Origin: Chloracidobacterium thermophilum B
GTDB lineage: Bacteria; Acidobacteriota; Blastocatellia; Chloracidobacteriales; Chloracidobacteriaceae
DNA length: 64,000 nt
Direction: 5' to 3'
NCBI RefSeq assembly: GCF_000226295.1
Contig: NC_016025.1
Location: 1 to 64,000 of the forward strand
The notes beneath the pieces were generated by a model that saw only the letters and a list, made by a program, of their open reading frames with translations, was not told the origin of the DNA and searched no databases. The position numbers and the translations under genes are program-made. This document shows positions 34,155 through 43,535 of the stretch, in pieces. The stretch's first letter is position 1. The number at the start of each line of letters is the position of its first letter.

Positions 34155-34856
34155 TCAGGAAGCATAGCGCAGCGGATCGGTTGCGCCAGCCTCGGCAAAT
34201 CCTTTCAGACGAAAACGGCAGCTATCACAGCGGCCGCAGGCGAGTCCTTCCGGCGTCGGGTCATAGCAACTGTGTGTCAGGCCGTAGTCTATGCCCAGCT
34301 CCAGTCCACGCCGGATGATTTCGGCCTTGGTCAGCGTGATGAGCGGCGCGTGAATCTTCCACGGCCGGGCGCCTTCAACGCCGGCGCGGGTCGCCAGTTT
34401 GGCCATGGCTTCGTAGGCGCGCAGATATTCCGGCCGGCAATCGGGATAACCGGCGTAGTCATAGACGTTGACACCCAGAAAAATATCCGTGCACGCCAGG
34501 GTTTCCGCCCAGGCGAGCGCAAAGGAAAGAAAAATCGTGTTGCGGGCCGGAACGTACGTTGGCGGAATTCCCACGCTTTCAAGCGGGCGGTCTTTGGGTA
34601 CGGGCAGATCAGAGGTCAGCGCCGAACCGCCGATGGCGCGCAGGTCGAACGTCACCACCAGATGGCGGGCCACGTTGAACGCCGCTGCCACCCGGCGGGC
34701 GGCTTCCAGCTCCAGCCGGTGCCGCTGTCCGTAGTCGAACGACAGGGCATGGCAGGTGAAGCCTTCGGCCTGGGCAATGGCCAGCGCGGTGGTCGAGTCA
34801 AGTCCACCGCTCAGCAGAACGACTGCCGGGCGGGATGAATGGCTCATCTGCGACAT
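34155..34856 (-). CDS. queC: 7-cyano-7-deazaguanine synthase
   Basis: A 233-residue ATP-dependent enzyme that converts 7-carboxy-7-deazaguanine to preQ0 in queuosine synthesis. The PP-loop [10 protein letters not shown] lies at 16-25. DYGQRH (about 41-46) and [16 protein letters not shown] (about 97-112) are typical. The C-terminal zinc site uses the cysteines of [20 protein letters not shown] (about 198-217). No queD or queE is next to it. Confidence 0.95.
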   Translation of the reverse strand: MSQMSHSSRPAVVLLSGGLDSTTALAIAQAEGFTCHALSFDYGQRHRLELEAARRVAAAFNVARHLVVTFDLRAIGGSALTSDLPVPKDRPLESVGIPPTYVPARNTIFLSFALAWAETLACTDIFLGVNVYDYAGYPDCRPEYLRAYEAMAKLATRAGVEGARPWKIHAPLITLTKAEIIRRGLELGIDYGLTHSCYDPTPEGLACGRCDSCRFRLKGFAEAGATDPLRYAS

Positions 34857-34896
34857 AGGGTGACTTCACGTGCGGGCATGATGGGGGCGGCAGGCA

Positions 34897-36345
34897 TCAC
34901 TGGCGGCTGTCGAAGACAACCTTGCCGAGATCACGCTCAACCCGGCGTTGGGCGCGCAGCCGTTCGGCTTCTTCGAGTTCCAGTGTGATGATGGGGAATT
35001 CATAGAGCACCTGCCCTTGGGCATCGGTGCGTATCTCGCCGGGCAGGTCGCGCACCAGCCGCGCCAGGATGTCTTCGACGGTCTTTTTTGAGAGTGGTTC
35101 GGGCCCGCCGGGCTGATTGACAATATGCAGCACCTGTTCCGGCGTTTGCGCCCGGCCGCGGTTGAGAAAGATGGCGCGCATGACCCTGCGGCGTTGGTTT
35201 TCGGCGTTGCGGCGCGCCTCCCGCCGCAGTACCACCGGCAGGCGCAGCAGGGGCACGGCAAAAAAGATGACCGAAAAAAGCAGGGGCACGGTTCCCAGCC
35301 AGAACAGCGACAGGGCCTCCCCGAACGCACCGGACAGGATGATAAGCGAAAACAGCAGGTTGAAGCCGTTGAGAAAGACAATCAGGACATTCATCTGGGG
35401 CGTATTGCCGGTCAGAAAGTGCGGCGGCTCGTATTCGTCCCAGTAGTACACAATGCGGCCTTCATCCTCGCCGGCAGTGCGCAGCAGCCGGTCAAACAGC
35501 CCGTACATCAGCTTGCGGTCGCTAATCCGAATATCGCCCTGAAAGCGTCCGATGCAATCGGAGAACAGAAGCGCCGCCGGCATCGAATCCAGTCCCGTCA
35601 GCGCCTTGATTTCGGAAACAAACAGGATTCCCTTGTTGCGGCGCACATAGGCGGCGATTTCCTTCTGGTTTTCGAGTGGGTCACGGGTTACGCGCGGCGG
35701 CCCGAAAACGAAGTCATACACGGAAGCAATAAAGCTCTTTTTGGCGGGTTGTGCCGTCTGGGCGTTCTTCGGCTGGAAGGGGGAAAGGGGGGCGGATTTG
35801 GGCTGGTAGGTTGCATACCGATAGCCATGCTGATCGGTCTGGTAGGTTGTCGTCGCCGCCGCCGTCCCCCAGTCGAAAATGGCCACGAACAGCCGCGCGG
35901 CGTAGTAGATCAGGTGAAACGGAGCCGCACTCTGCGAGCGTCGTCCCTTGCTTTTGTTGCCTCCCGCAAACAGCAGTGCAATGACGGCCATCACGAGTAT
36001 GGTGAGGAAAATCAGAAAATAGACCACCAGTGTGATGGCAATCCACGCCTTGAAAAACAGGACAAAGCCTTTCCACAACAGCTCCAGAAATTCGTCGAGA
36101 TATTCGCGGAATGATTTTTCATCGCGGCGGTGCAGTCGCGGGCCGAAGTCGTAGATGAGGTCGCCGTTTTCCGTGACCTGAAGAACGCAGTCATAGCGCA
36201 TAAGCAGTTCACGGAGCGCAGCTTCGGCTTCGTCAATGGACAGTCCCGTGGTTGCGGCCGCCTCAGTGAGGGTCAACCGTTTGGCGCCTTCCGCCAGCCG
36301 GCGTTCCATCACGCTGAATCGTTCTGCCGGAGTGAGGTTGGTCAT
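34897..36345 (-). CDS. Membrane protein with N-terminal winged-helix-like domain
   Basis: A 482-residue protein not assigned to a named family. The N-terminus (about 5-65) looks like a winged helix (LTLTEAAATTGLSIDEAEAALREL ... VTENGDLIYDFG). Two hydrophobic segments follow (about 80-120). Next is a soluble region with a second helical wing-like domain (about 225-300; LENQKEIAAYVRRNKGILFVSEIKALTG). Another membrane pair sits around 320-375, and then a third similar domain (about 400-450; EQVLHIVNQPGGPEPLSKKTVEDILARLV). The repeated wHTH-membrane layout suggests a membrane-linked regulator. The ATG at 36345 aligns with the first structured residues; the open frame extends 39 codons further back. 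Confidence 0.5.
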   Translation of the reverse strand: MTNLTPAERFSVMERRLAEGAKRLTLTEAAATTGLSIDEAEAALRELLMRYDCVLQVTENGDLIYDFGPRLHRRDEKSFREYLDEFLELLWKGFVLFFKAWIAITLVVYFLIFLTILVMAVIALLFAGGNKSKGRRSQSAAPFHLIYYAARLFVAIFDWGTAAATTTYQTDQHGYRYATYQPKSAPLSPFQPKNAQTAQPAKKSFIASVYDFVFGPPRVTRDPLENQKEIAAYVRRNKGILFVSEIKALTGLDSMPAALLFSDCIGRFQGDIRISDRKLMYGLFDRLLRTAGEDEGRIVYYWDEYEPPHFLTGNTPQMNVLIVFLNGFNLLFSLIILSGAFGEALSLFWLGTVPLLFSVIFFAVPLLRLPVVLRREARRNAENQRRRVMRAIFLNRGRAQTPEQVLHIVNQPGGPEPLSKKTVEDILARLVRDLPGEIRTDAQGQVLYEFPIITLELEEAERLRAQRRVERDLGKVVFDSRQ

Positions 36346-36485
36346 AGAGGTGTTGGACTGAAGCAGGATCGGGACGAAGCAAGCATACGCAAGCTGCCGC
36401 CCGCCAGGCAAAATGCGGCCGCAGGGGTCCGAAAACCCGGTTGGTGCCACCACACCGGACAAGGCGACACTCAGAAAGCGGCCAC

Positions 36486-37763
36486 TCAGACCGGACGGTA
36501 GGCGGTGGCGGTCGCCGGTCGCTCGACAAAGAGCGTCGCGCCGGCCGCCGCCAGCAGGCTTGCTCCGCCCAGCAGTACGACAGAGAGCGGGTTGCCGCCA
36601 AACACGTATTTGACGAGCGGCTGGAAGGTCAGCGCCGCCGCAATTTCAGGCAGCACGATGAAGAAATTGAAGACGCCCATAAAGACGCCCATCCGGTGGC
36701 CGGGCAGGGCGCGCGCCAGAATGGCGTAGGGCATCGAGAGAATCGAGGCCCAGGCAATGCCGACGCCAACCATGGCGACCAGCAGCCAGTAGCGGTTGGC
36801 GACGAGTCCCGTTGAGAGCAGGCCCAGCCCGCCGCAGGTGAGGGCGATGGCATGGACGGTTGCACAGCCATGACGCGCTGCCAGCTTGGGCAGGGCAAAG
36901 GCCACGACAAAACAGACGACCGAATACGTGGCAAAGCAGATACCACCCCAGTTGATGCCTTCATCGTAGGCGGAAGCCTTTGGATCAGCCGCCCCGAAGA
37001 CATGACGCGCGATGGCCGGGCCAAAAAACAGCCACATGCAGAACAGCCCCAGCCAGGTCAACACCTGCACCACAGCCAGCCGCTTCATCACCGATGGCAT
37101 GGCCGTCAGGGCATTTCCAATGTCGCCAACCCAGTCAAAGACACCGGCCTGCGCCTTCGCCCGGCGGAACGCCTCCAGGTCAGAGGGCGGGTCTTCGGGC
37201 GTCGTCAGTACCGTGACAAGTACCGCGCCCAGAAACGCTGCTGCACCAAGTTGGAAGGAGTAGAGCGTTGCCAGCGGTACGCCATTGGCGGCGCGCCCGG
37301 TGATGTCCAGCCATTCGCGCAGGATGTAGGGAAGAACATTCGCCAGTGTTGCGCCAACGCCGATGAAAAAGCTCTGCATGACGAAGCCCAGCGGACGCTG
37401 TTCGTCGTCCAGCCGGTCGGCGACAAAGGCCCGAAACGGCTCCATGCTGATGTTGATGCTGCTGTCGAGCACCCAGAGCAGCGTTGCCGCAACCCACAGC
37501 GCCGGAGCATGGGGCATGGCAAACAGCGCCAGGCTGGCCAGGATCGCCCCGGTCAGAAAGTAGGGCCGGCGGCGGCCCAGGCGCGTCCATGTCCGGTCAC
37601 TCAGCGCGCCGACGATGGGCTGGACGATGAGACCCGTCATCGGCGCGGCCAGCCAGAGCAGAGGAATCTCGTCCGGCTGTGCGCCAAGTTTTTCGTAGAT
37701 GGCGCTCATATTGGCCATCTGCAAGCCCCAGCCGAACTGGATGCCCAGAAAGCCGAAATTCAT
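36486..37763 (-). CDS. MFS sugar transporter (maltose/sucrose-type), N-terminus uncertain
   Basis: A 425-residue major facilitator transporter of the GPH/sucrose-maltose group. It begins [27 protein letters not shown] and has [32 protein letters not shown] with the MFS loop 2-3 motif. About twelve hydrophobic helices follow. In relatives about 15-20 residues precede the NFGF block. Here the open frame continues upstream ([14 protein letters not shown]) without an ATG, GTG or TTG before its stop at 37884-37886, and an 8-bp tandem repeat lies in that stretch. The usual start may therefore be frameshifted. It lies beside alpha-glucan hydrolases, so maltose or maltodextrin uptake is inferred. Confidence 0.75.
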   Translation of the reverse strand: MNFGFLGIQFGWGLQMANMSAIYEKLGAQPDEIPLLWLAAPMTGLIVQPIVGALSDRTWTRLGRRRPYFLTGAILASLALFAMPHAPALWVAATLLWVLDSSINISMEPFRAFVADRLDDEQRPLGFVMQSFFIGVGATLANVLPYILREWLDITGRAANGVPLATLYSFQLGAAAFLGAVLVTVLTTPEDPPSDLEAFRRAKAQAGVFDWVGDIGNALTAMPSVMKRLAVVQVLTWLGLFCMWLFFGPAIARHVFGAADPKASAYDEGINWGGICFATYSVVCFVVAFALPKLAARHGCATVHAIALTCGGLGLLSTGLVANRYWLLVAMVGVGIAWASILSMPYAILARALPGHRMGVFMGVFNFFIVLPEIAAALTFQPLVKYVFGGNPLSVVLLGGASLLAAAGATLFVERPATATAYRPV

Positions 37764-37782
37764 GGTGAAGATGTCGCCGAAC

Positions 37783-37806
37783 GAGCGACGGCGCGACGGC
37801 GCGACG
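37783..37806. repeat. 8-bp tandem repeat at the sugar-transporter N-terminus
   Basis: On the plus strand: gagcgacg, gcgcgacg, gcgcgacg. It lies between a minus-strand ATG at 37831 and the transporter ATG at 37763. The 68-bp distance is out of frame. Losing one 8-bp unit gives 60 bp and would join MDSYPSAVPSRRR to [12 protein letters not shown]. Confidence 0.7.
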
Positions 37807-37831
37807 GAACGGCAGATGGATAGGAGTCCAT

Positions 37832-38251
37832 AGAAGTTTTGTTTTCTGGCGGCAAGAGTCAGCTTTGGATTACGGCCTGGCTGTTACCAGGGGCTTTGGG
37901 CATATCCCCGCAATACAGCCGAACAGCCGATCCGAAGACCGGGAAATCAGTTTTTTCACCTTTCAGTCAGTGGGCAGTTGACACCGTGAAACAGACTTCG
38001 TAAGTTTTCGCACGCTCTAACACGCTTATAACGCAGCGTCAACATTGATGACGCGCTTATTCCGGTCCCCCCGACGGAATGAGTCTTGCTGCTATAGCCA
38101 GCCGAAGGCGGTGTATGCCCGAAAGCGGGCCTGCGTGCCGTCCCGGTTGGTGGCAGTGCCCTGTGTGCAGATGCCTCAGCCTGACTCGACTGGATTCGGT
38201 CGCCCCCTGTTGGCTGCAATTAGAGCATCATTTCTCAGGAGGAATCTCACT
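37832..38251. other. Divergent intergenic region of the glucan locus, nothing firm
   Basis: About 420 bp between the transporter and the outer-membrane receptor. It must hold promoters for both directions. No RNA gene or credible short gene was seen, and the open reading frame running into it from 38045 lacks a ribosome site at its first ATG. A possible AraC-type operator could not be picked out. Confidence 0.45.
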
Positions 38252-41200
38252 ATGTCTTACGCTCACCCCGCGCGAACGAGGCAACGTGTGTCAATCGCAG
38301 AAAACAGTTTGAAACCCCTGCGAACACATCACTGGCTCCGTTCGTGCGGCATAATTTTGGGCATTCTGTATAGCTTCGTCTGGCCGGCGCTGGCCCAGAG
38401 TGATACGGCGCGGCTGACCGGTGTTGTCACCGACACCAGCGGCGGCGTCATTGCCGGTGCGACCGTCACCGCCACCGAAACCGCAACGAATGCCAAGCTT
38501 GAAACAACGACCAATGCGGATGGGGTCTATGTGTTCCCGGTACTCAAAGCCGGAACTTACCTCATCGAATTTTCGGCCCCCAACTTCAAAAAACTCTCCC
38601 GCCCGGAGGTCGTTTTGCGCGTCAACCAGGTGCTCAGCCTGAATGCCGAGCTGGAACCGGGCAACATCACGGACGTTGTCGAAGTCACGGCCGGCGCGCC
38701 GCTGGTGGAGACGGCAAGCTCGTCGGTCGGGCAGACCATTACCGGCCGGCAGATCATTGACCTGCCCATCAACGGGCGGAACTTCACCCAGTTGGCTACC
38801 CTGACGCCGGGCGTGACGCGCGGCACACCGGGCAGCAACGCCGATGGGTCCGGCGGCAACGCGGAAACCTTCCGCCAGGGCGACACCGGCTCGGCGGCGC
38901 TCTCCGTCAACGGCCTGCGGGAGCAGAACAACAACTTCACCCTCGACGGTATTGACAACAACGAGTCCATTGTCAACACCATCGTCTTTTTCCCGCCCAT
39001 TGAAGCTATCGAGGAGTTTCGGGTCATCACGAGTGTGGCCCCGGCCGAGTTTGGGCGCGGTGGCGGGGCTATTGTCAGCGCCACGATTCGCTCCGGCTCG
39101 AATGATTTTCACGGCTCGGCTTTTGAGTTTTTCCGCAACTCGGCCATGGATGCCCGCGCCACCGATCTGGTCGGTGTTGTACCGCCCAAGCCGGTGTTCA
39201 TTCGGCACCAGTTTGGCGGCACCTTTGGCGGCCCCATCGTCCGTGGGAAGACGTTTTTCTTTGCCGACTACCAACAACTACGGCAGCGGCTGCCGCGTGA
39301 GGAAGGGCGTACCTTCACCGTGCCGACGGCGCGCATGCGACAGGGCGATTTCAGCGAACTGCTCAACCCAAACTTTACCGGTCTGGGCGCGGCGGTGCAG
39401 ATTTTTGACCCGCTGACCGGCCTGCCGTTTCCAGGCAACATCATTCCCCAGAACCGGCTCGACCCGGCCGCCGTCCGGTATCTGAACTTCTTTCCGCTTC
39501 CCGACCTGCCCGACCGGGCGCGTTTCAACTTCTTCAACCGCCAAATCCAGCGGCAGAACTTCAAGGGTGGCGACCTCCGGTTGGACCACCGGTTCACGGA
39601 ACGGGATACCGTCTTTGTGCGGTTCAGCATTGCTGACGACCCGCAGTTTGATCCAGGGCGGTTGGGTATCAATGCCCAGACCGGCTTTGGTTCAGGCACG
39701 AACCGGCAGTTCAACCACAGTGTGATGGGCAACTACACGCGCACGTTCACGCCCAGCGTCGTCAATGAGCTGCGGTTTGGTTACGTCAAGCAGAACATCG
39801 AGTTTCTACCACTCGGCTTTGGGACAGACCTCAACCGTCAGCTCGGCATCCCCGGCATCAACGGCATCACCCGCGCCAACGGCATTTCGCTCATTGGCGG
39901 CGGCAACGGGGACTTTCTGGAATACCTGGGCGACTTTGGCGAGTTCATCCTCAACCAGCGGACAATTCAGTTCACCGATGCCGTGACCTGGGTTACTGGC
40001 AACCATTCGGCCAAGTTCGGGGCTTCCATCATTCAGCGCAACATCCGCTCGGTGCAGGCGGATTTCAGCAAGGGCTTCTACTTTTTCTCCGACCAGGTCG
40101 TGACCTTCACCCCTGGCGGGCCGCCGCCGGCGAGTCCGGGCCTGGGGCAGACCGGCTACCAGGTGGCGCAGATGCTCGTCGGGCGCACGGCCTTTACCAC
40201 CACGGCCAACCCGGAAATCCCGGCCGCGACGACGCGCAGCTATGAGATGGGCTTTTTTGCGCAGGATGACTGGCGCATCAACCGTCGGCTGACGCTCAAC
40301 GCCGGCTTGCGTTATGAGCTGTTTACGCCCTACTACGAACTCAACAACCGGATGGCCAACTTTGATCCCGCCAGCGGACGCATCCTGCTGGCCGGGCGCG
40401 ATGGCAATTCACGTTCGCTCGTGGATACCGACCGCAACAACTTTGCCCCGCGTATCGGGGCCGCGTTTGACCTGACCGGCAAGGGCCGTACCGTGCTACG
40501 TGGCGGCTGGGGAATATTCTACTCGCTGGACCGCGGCGGCATTGCCAACCAGTTGACGCAGAACCCGCCGTTCATCGTGACGCAGTTCCGCTTTGACGGT
40601 CCGGGCTCCAATGTCCGACTCAGTGATCCGATTCCACCGCCTGATCCGATCAACCTGGCGTCACCCAACCTTCCGCCCGGCACGCAGATTCGCTACACAC
40701 CCCGCAATACGCAAAATACGCGGGTACAGCAGTTCAACGTTGCCTTTGAGCACCAGTTGACGGACTTCCTGGCGTTCCACATTGCCTACGTCGGCACACG
40801 CGGCGCCAACGTCACCGCCGTGACAACTGTCGGCGGCTTTGGCGATGCCGAAATCACCCGGCGGTTGACGACCATCGCCAACGTGGGTGAATCGCGCTAT
40901 GACTCGCTCCAGATCAAGGTCAACCAACGGGCCTGGAAGGGATTGAGCTACCTGGCGGCCTACACCTTCGGGAAAGCCACCAACAACTCACCTGGACCGT
41001 TTCCTGGAACGGGCGGGGCCGGCCGCTCCACGCCGGCTGACCCCGGCGGACTGGCTCCGGGTCTGGCCGACTATGACGTACGACATCGGTTTACCTTTGG
41101 CTTCAATTACGACCTGCCGTTTTTCAAGGAAGCCAGCAACCGGGCCGTCCGGGCGCTGCTTTATGGCTACCAGCTCAACGGCATTGTGACGCTGCAGGGC

Positions 41201-41581
41201 GGAACGCCCTTCTCGGTCTTTGGCGGCGATGGCGGCCGGGCGCGACTCGTGCCGGGGCAGAACCCCAATGCCGGTCGGCGCAGTGCCGCGCGGTGGTTCA
41301 ACACCGCCGCCTTTGCGCCTTCCGCCAATCCGTCCGAACAATATCCGCGCAATGCCTTTCTCCGGTCGCCGGGTATCTCCACAGTGGATGCCTCCATTTT
41401 CCGGCGCTTCACGCTCACCGAGCGCTTGAACCTGGAGTTCCGGGCAGAGGCGTTCAACCTGTTCAACAAACCCCAGCTTGGTTTCCCGAACATCTTTTTG
41501 GGCGGCGACTTCGGGCGCATTTTCTCGGTGCGCAACCGCTCGAACCGTTCGGTGCAGCTTGGCCTGCGGTTGTCCTTCTAG
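38252..41581 (+). CDS. Oar-like TonB-dependent receptor of the alpha-glucan locus
   Basis: A 1109-residue outer-membrane protein. A long N-region with a signal-type hydrophobic segment (about 32-48, ending ALAQS) is followed by a CarboxypepD_reg domain (about 52-135; LTGVVTDTSGGVIAGATVTATE). The plug has LPINGRNFTQLATLTPGVTRG and FTLDGIDNNE. The rest is a large barrel ending in SVQLGLRLSF. AGGAGG lies seven bases before the ATG at 38252, which settles the start. It is followed by GH13 and GH15 glycosidases and flanked by a sugar transporter, so it is probably the outer-membrane importer of maltodextrins, by analogy with SusC. The substrate is inferred only from neighbours. Confidence 0.82.
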   Translation: MSYAHPARTRQRVSIAENSLKPLRTHHWLRSCGIILGILYSFVWPALAQSDTARLTGVVTDTSGGVIAGATVTATETATNAKLETTTNADGVYVFPVLKAGTYLIEFSAPNFKKLSRPEVVLRVNQVLSLNAELEPGNITDVVEVTAGAPLVETASSSVGQTITGRQIIDLPINGRNFTQLATLTPGVTRGTPGSNADGSGGNAETFRQGDTGSAALSVNGLREQNNNFTLDGIDNNESIVNTIVFFPPIEAIEEFRVITSVAPAEFGRGGGAIVSATIRSGSNDFHGSAFEFFRNSAMDARATDLVGVVPPKPVFIRHQFGGTFGGPIVRGKTFFFADYQQLRQRLPREEGRTFTVPTARMRQGDFSELLNPNFTGLGAAVQIFDPLTGLPFPGNIIPQNRLDPAAVRYLNFFPLPDLPDRARFNFFNRQIQRQNFKGGDLRLDHRFTERDTVFVRFSIADDPQFDPGRLGINAQTGFGSGTNRQFNHSVMGNYTRTFTPSVVNELRFGYVKQNIEFLPLGFGTDLNRQLGIPGINGITRANGISLIGGGNGDFLEYLGDFGEFILNQRTIQFTDAVTWVTGNHSAKFGASIIQRNIRSVQADFSKGFYFFSDQVVTFTPGGPPPASPGLGQTGYQVAQMLVGRTAFTTTANPEIPAATTRSYEMGFFAQDDWRINRRLTLNAGLRYELFTPYYELNNRMANFDPASGRILLAGRDGNSRSLVDTDRNNFAPRIGAAFDLTGKGRTVLRGGWGIFYSLDRGGIANQLTQNPPFIVTQFRFDGPGSNVRLSDPIPPPDPINLASPNLPPGTQIRYTPRNTQNTRVQQFNVAFEHQLTDFLAFHIAYVGTRGANVTAVTTVGGFGDAEITRRLTTIANVGESRYDSLQIKVNQRAWKGLSYLAAYTFGKATNNSPGPFPGTGGAGRSTPADPGGLAPGLADYDVRHRFTFGFNYDLPFFKEASNRAVRALLYGYQLNGIVTLQGGTPFSVFGGDGGRARLVPGQNPNAGRRSAARWFNTAAFAPSANPSEQYPRNAFLRSPGISTVDASIFRRFTLTERLNLEFRAEAFNLFNKPQLGFPNIFLGGDFGRIFSVRNRSNRSVQLGLRLSF

Positions 41582-41645
41582 CCTGTCACTGGACTCACTC
41601 CGGGCGTGAGCGGAATTCTTTTCTGCTCACGCCACTTTCCGGCTT

Positions 41646-43511
41646 ATGAAACGAAGCAAATGGTTGTTCTACACCGTCGGCGCTGGCTGGTGGCTGGTGT
41701 GGCTCACCGCGGCAGGCCTGGCCCAGGTTGTAACCAAAGTCGAGCCGCCCGACTGGCCTACCGTGATCCGTCCGACGACCATCGAGCTGCTCCTCACGGG
41801 CGAAAACCTGACCGGTGTGCACCTTGCCAGCAACACGCCCGGCATCACCACCGGCCGGGTCGAAGTGACCTCCAACGGGCGCTATGCGTTCTGCGAAGTG
41901 ACCATCACCCCGGAGGCGCGTCCCGGACCTGTCCAACTCAATCTGCTTACGCCCAATGGTGTGCGTCCGCTCCCCTGGGCGCTGTTTGCGCCCCTGCCCC
42001 GCACGGCGGCCTTTCGCGGCCTGACACCGGATGATGTCGTCTATCTGCTGATGATTGACCGCTTTGCCAACGGCGATCGCAGCAATGACGCGCCACCCGG
42101 AATGCCGCCGGCCAACCGTGCCAACCCACGGGCCTATCACGGGGGCGACCTGCGCGGCGTCATCGAGAAACTCGATTACCTCCAGGCGCTGGGCGTCACC
42201 GCTATCTGGATGACGCCGGTTTATGACAACGCCGATGCCAGCGAGGATTATCACGGCTACGGCGCGACGGACTTTTACGCCGTCGAATCGCGCTTCGGGA
42301 CGCTGGAGCAATACCAGACGCTGGCGCAGGAAGTGCGGCGACGCGGCATGAAGCTGCTTCAGGATGTCATTCCCAACCACACCGGGCCGCTGCACCCGTG
42401 GGTGCGCCGTCCGCCAACGCCGACCTGGTTCAACGGAACCCCGGAACAACATCTCGTCTGTAACTTTGACATCCCGGCATTGACGCGCCCCGACGCCACG
42501 CCGCACGAGCGCGCGCTGGTGCTTGAAGGCTGGTTTGCCGGCATTCTGCCCGACCTCAACGGTGCAGATGAGAAGTACAAACGCTATGCCATCCAGAATT
42601 CCCTCTGGTGGACGGAAAAAGTGGGCCTTGACGGCATGCGGCTCGACACCTACCCGTATGTTGTTCGGACGTTCTGGCGGGACTGGCAGCGCGCCATGGA
42701 TGACGCCTTTCCGAACTTCACGGCCGTCGGCGAAATCTGGCACGGCGACCCGAATATCATCGCCTTCTTTCGTGGCGGGCGAACGGGCTGGGACGGCATT
42801 GACACGGGCCTGCGGTCGCAGTTTGACTTTCCGCTCTTTTATGCCATCCGGGACTTTGCCGCCGGAAATGCTCCGGCGTCCCGTCTTGCCGGTTTGTTGC
42901 AGCAGGATGCGCTCTACGGCAATGCCCACATGAACGTCACCTTCATCGGCAATCACGACGTGCCGCGCATTATGCGCGCCTGTGGCGGCGACTGGCGGCG
43001 CGTCAAGCTGGCGCTGGCCTTGCTCATGACACTGCGCGGCATCCCCCAGCTCTACGCCGGGGATGAAATCGGGATGGATGGTGGCGAAGACCCTGACAAC
43101 CGGCGTGATTTTCCCGGCGGCTTTGGCGATACGCCGAATGCCTTTACCCCGGCCGGGCGGGCGCCCGACCAACAGCGATTGTGGGAAGAAACCCAGCAAT
43201 TGCTGGCGCTCCGTCGCCGCCACCGGGCGCTGCGGCATGGCCGGCATCGCGATCTGGTTGTGGAAGGCCGGCAGTGGGCCTTTGTGCGCGAAGACGGCAA
43301 GGAAAAGTTGCTCGTCGTCGTCAACGGCAACGGAAACCGGGTGGAAGTGCCGATACCTGCGGCCTCCATTTGTGACGGCGCACCCAACCGGCCGTGCACG
43401 GTGAATCCGGTACACAGTTCATTTCCCGTCAACGACAGAAAAATGCAGGCGCGGGAAACCCTGCGTGTGCCGGTGGAAGCCTTTGGCTACCGGGTGTTTC
43501 GTGTTCGATAA
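41646..43511 (+). CDS. Secreted GH13 alpha-amylase/cyclomaltodextrinase-like enzyme
   Basis: A 621-residue protein with a signal peptide (hydrophobic about 8-26, ending GLAQ). It has an N-terminal immunoglobulin-like domain of the cyclomaltodextrinase type (about 28-115). The GH13 barrel starts at DDVVYLLMIDRFANGD. The conserved regions are visible: LQDVIPNH (I), GMRLDTYPYV with the nucleophile Asp near 333 (II), AVGEIWHG with the acid Glu near 363 (III), FIGNHDVPR with Asp near 437 (IV). A C-terminal beta-domain completes it. It resembles neopullulanase SusA-type enzymes that cut alpha-glucans in the periplasm. Likely operon with the receptor upstream (64-bp gap) and the GH15 gene downstream (24 bp). 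Confidence 0.88.
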   Translation: MKRSKWLFYTVGAGWWLVWLTAAGLAQVVTKVEPPDWPTVIRPTTIELLLTGENLTGVHLASNTPGITTGRVEVTSNGRYAFCEVTITPEARPGPVQLNLLTPNGVRPLPWALFAPLPRTAAFRGLTPDDVVYLLMIDRFANGDRSNDAPPGMPPANRANPRAYHGGDLRGVIEKLDYLQALGVTAIWMTPVYDNADASEDYHGYGATDFYAVESRFGTLEQYQTLAQEVRRRGMKLLQDVIPNHTGPLHPWVRRPPTPTWFNGTPEQHLVCNFDIPALTRPDATPHERALVLEGWFAGILPDLNGADEKYKRYAIQNSLWWTEKVGLDGMRLDTYPYVVRTFWRDWQRAMDDAFPNFTAVGEIWHGDPNIIAFFRGGRTGWDGIDTGLRSQFDFPLFYAIRDFAAGNAPASRLAGLLQQDALYGNAHMNVTFIGNHDVPRIMRACGGDWRRVKLALALLMTLRGIPQLYAGDEIGMDGGEDPDNRRDFPGGFGDTPNAFTPAGRAPDQQRLWEETQQLLALRRRHRALRHGRHRDLVVEGRQWAFVREDGKEKLLVVVNGNGNRVEVPIPAASICDGAPNRPCTVNPVHSSFPVNDRKMQARETLRVPVEAFGYRVFRVR

Positions 43512-43535
43512 GCGTGTTTTCCACAAGGAGTCACC

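Noticed and set aside
41595-43415. 606-codon open frame antisense to the GH13 gene
   Set aside because: The plus strand encodes an enzyme with all GH13 catalytic motifs; the antisense frame has none.
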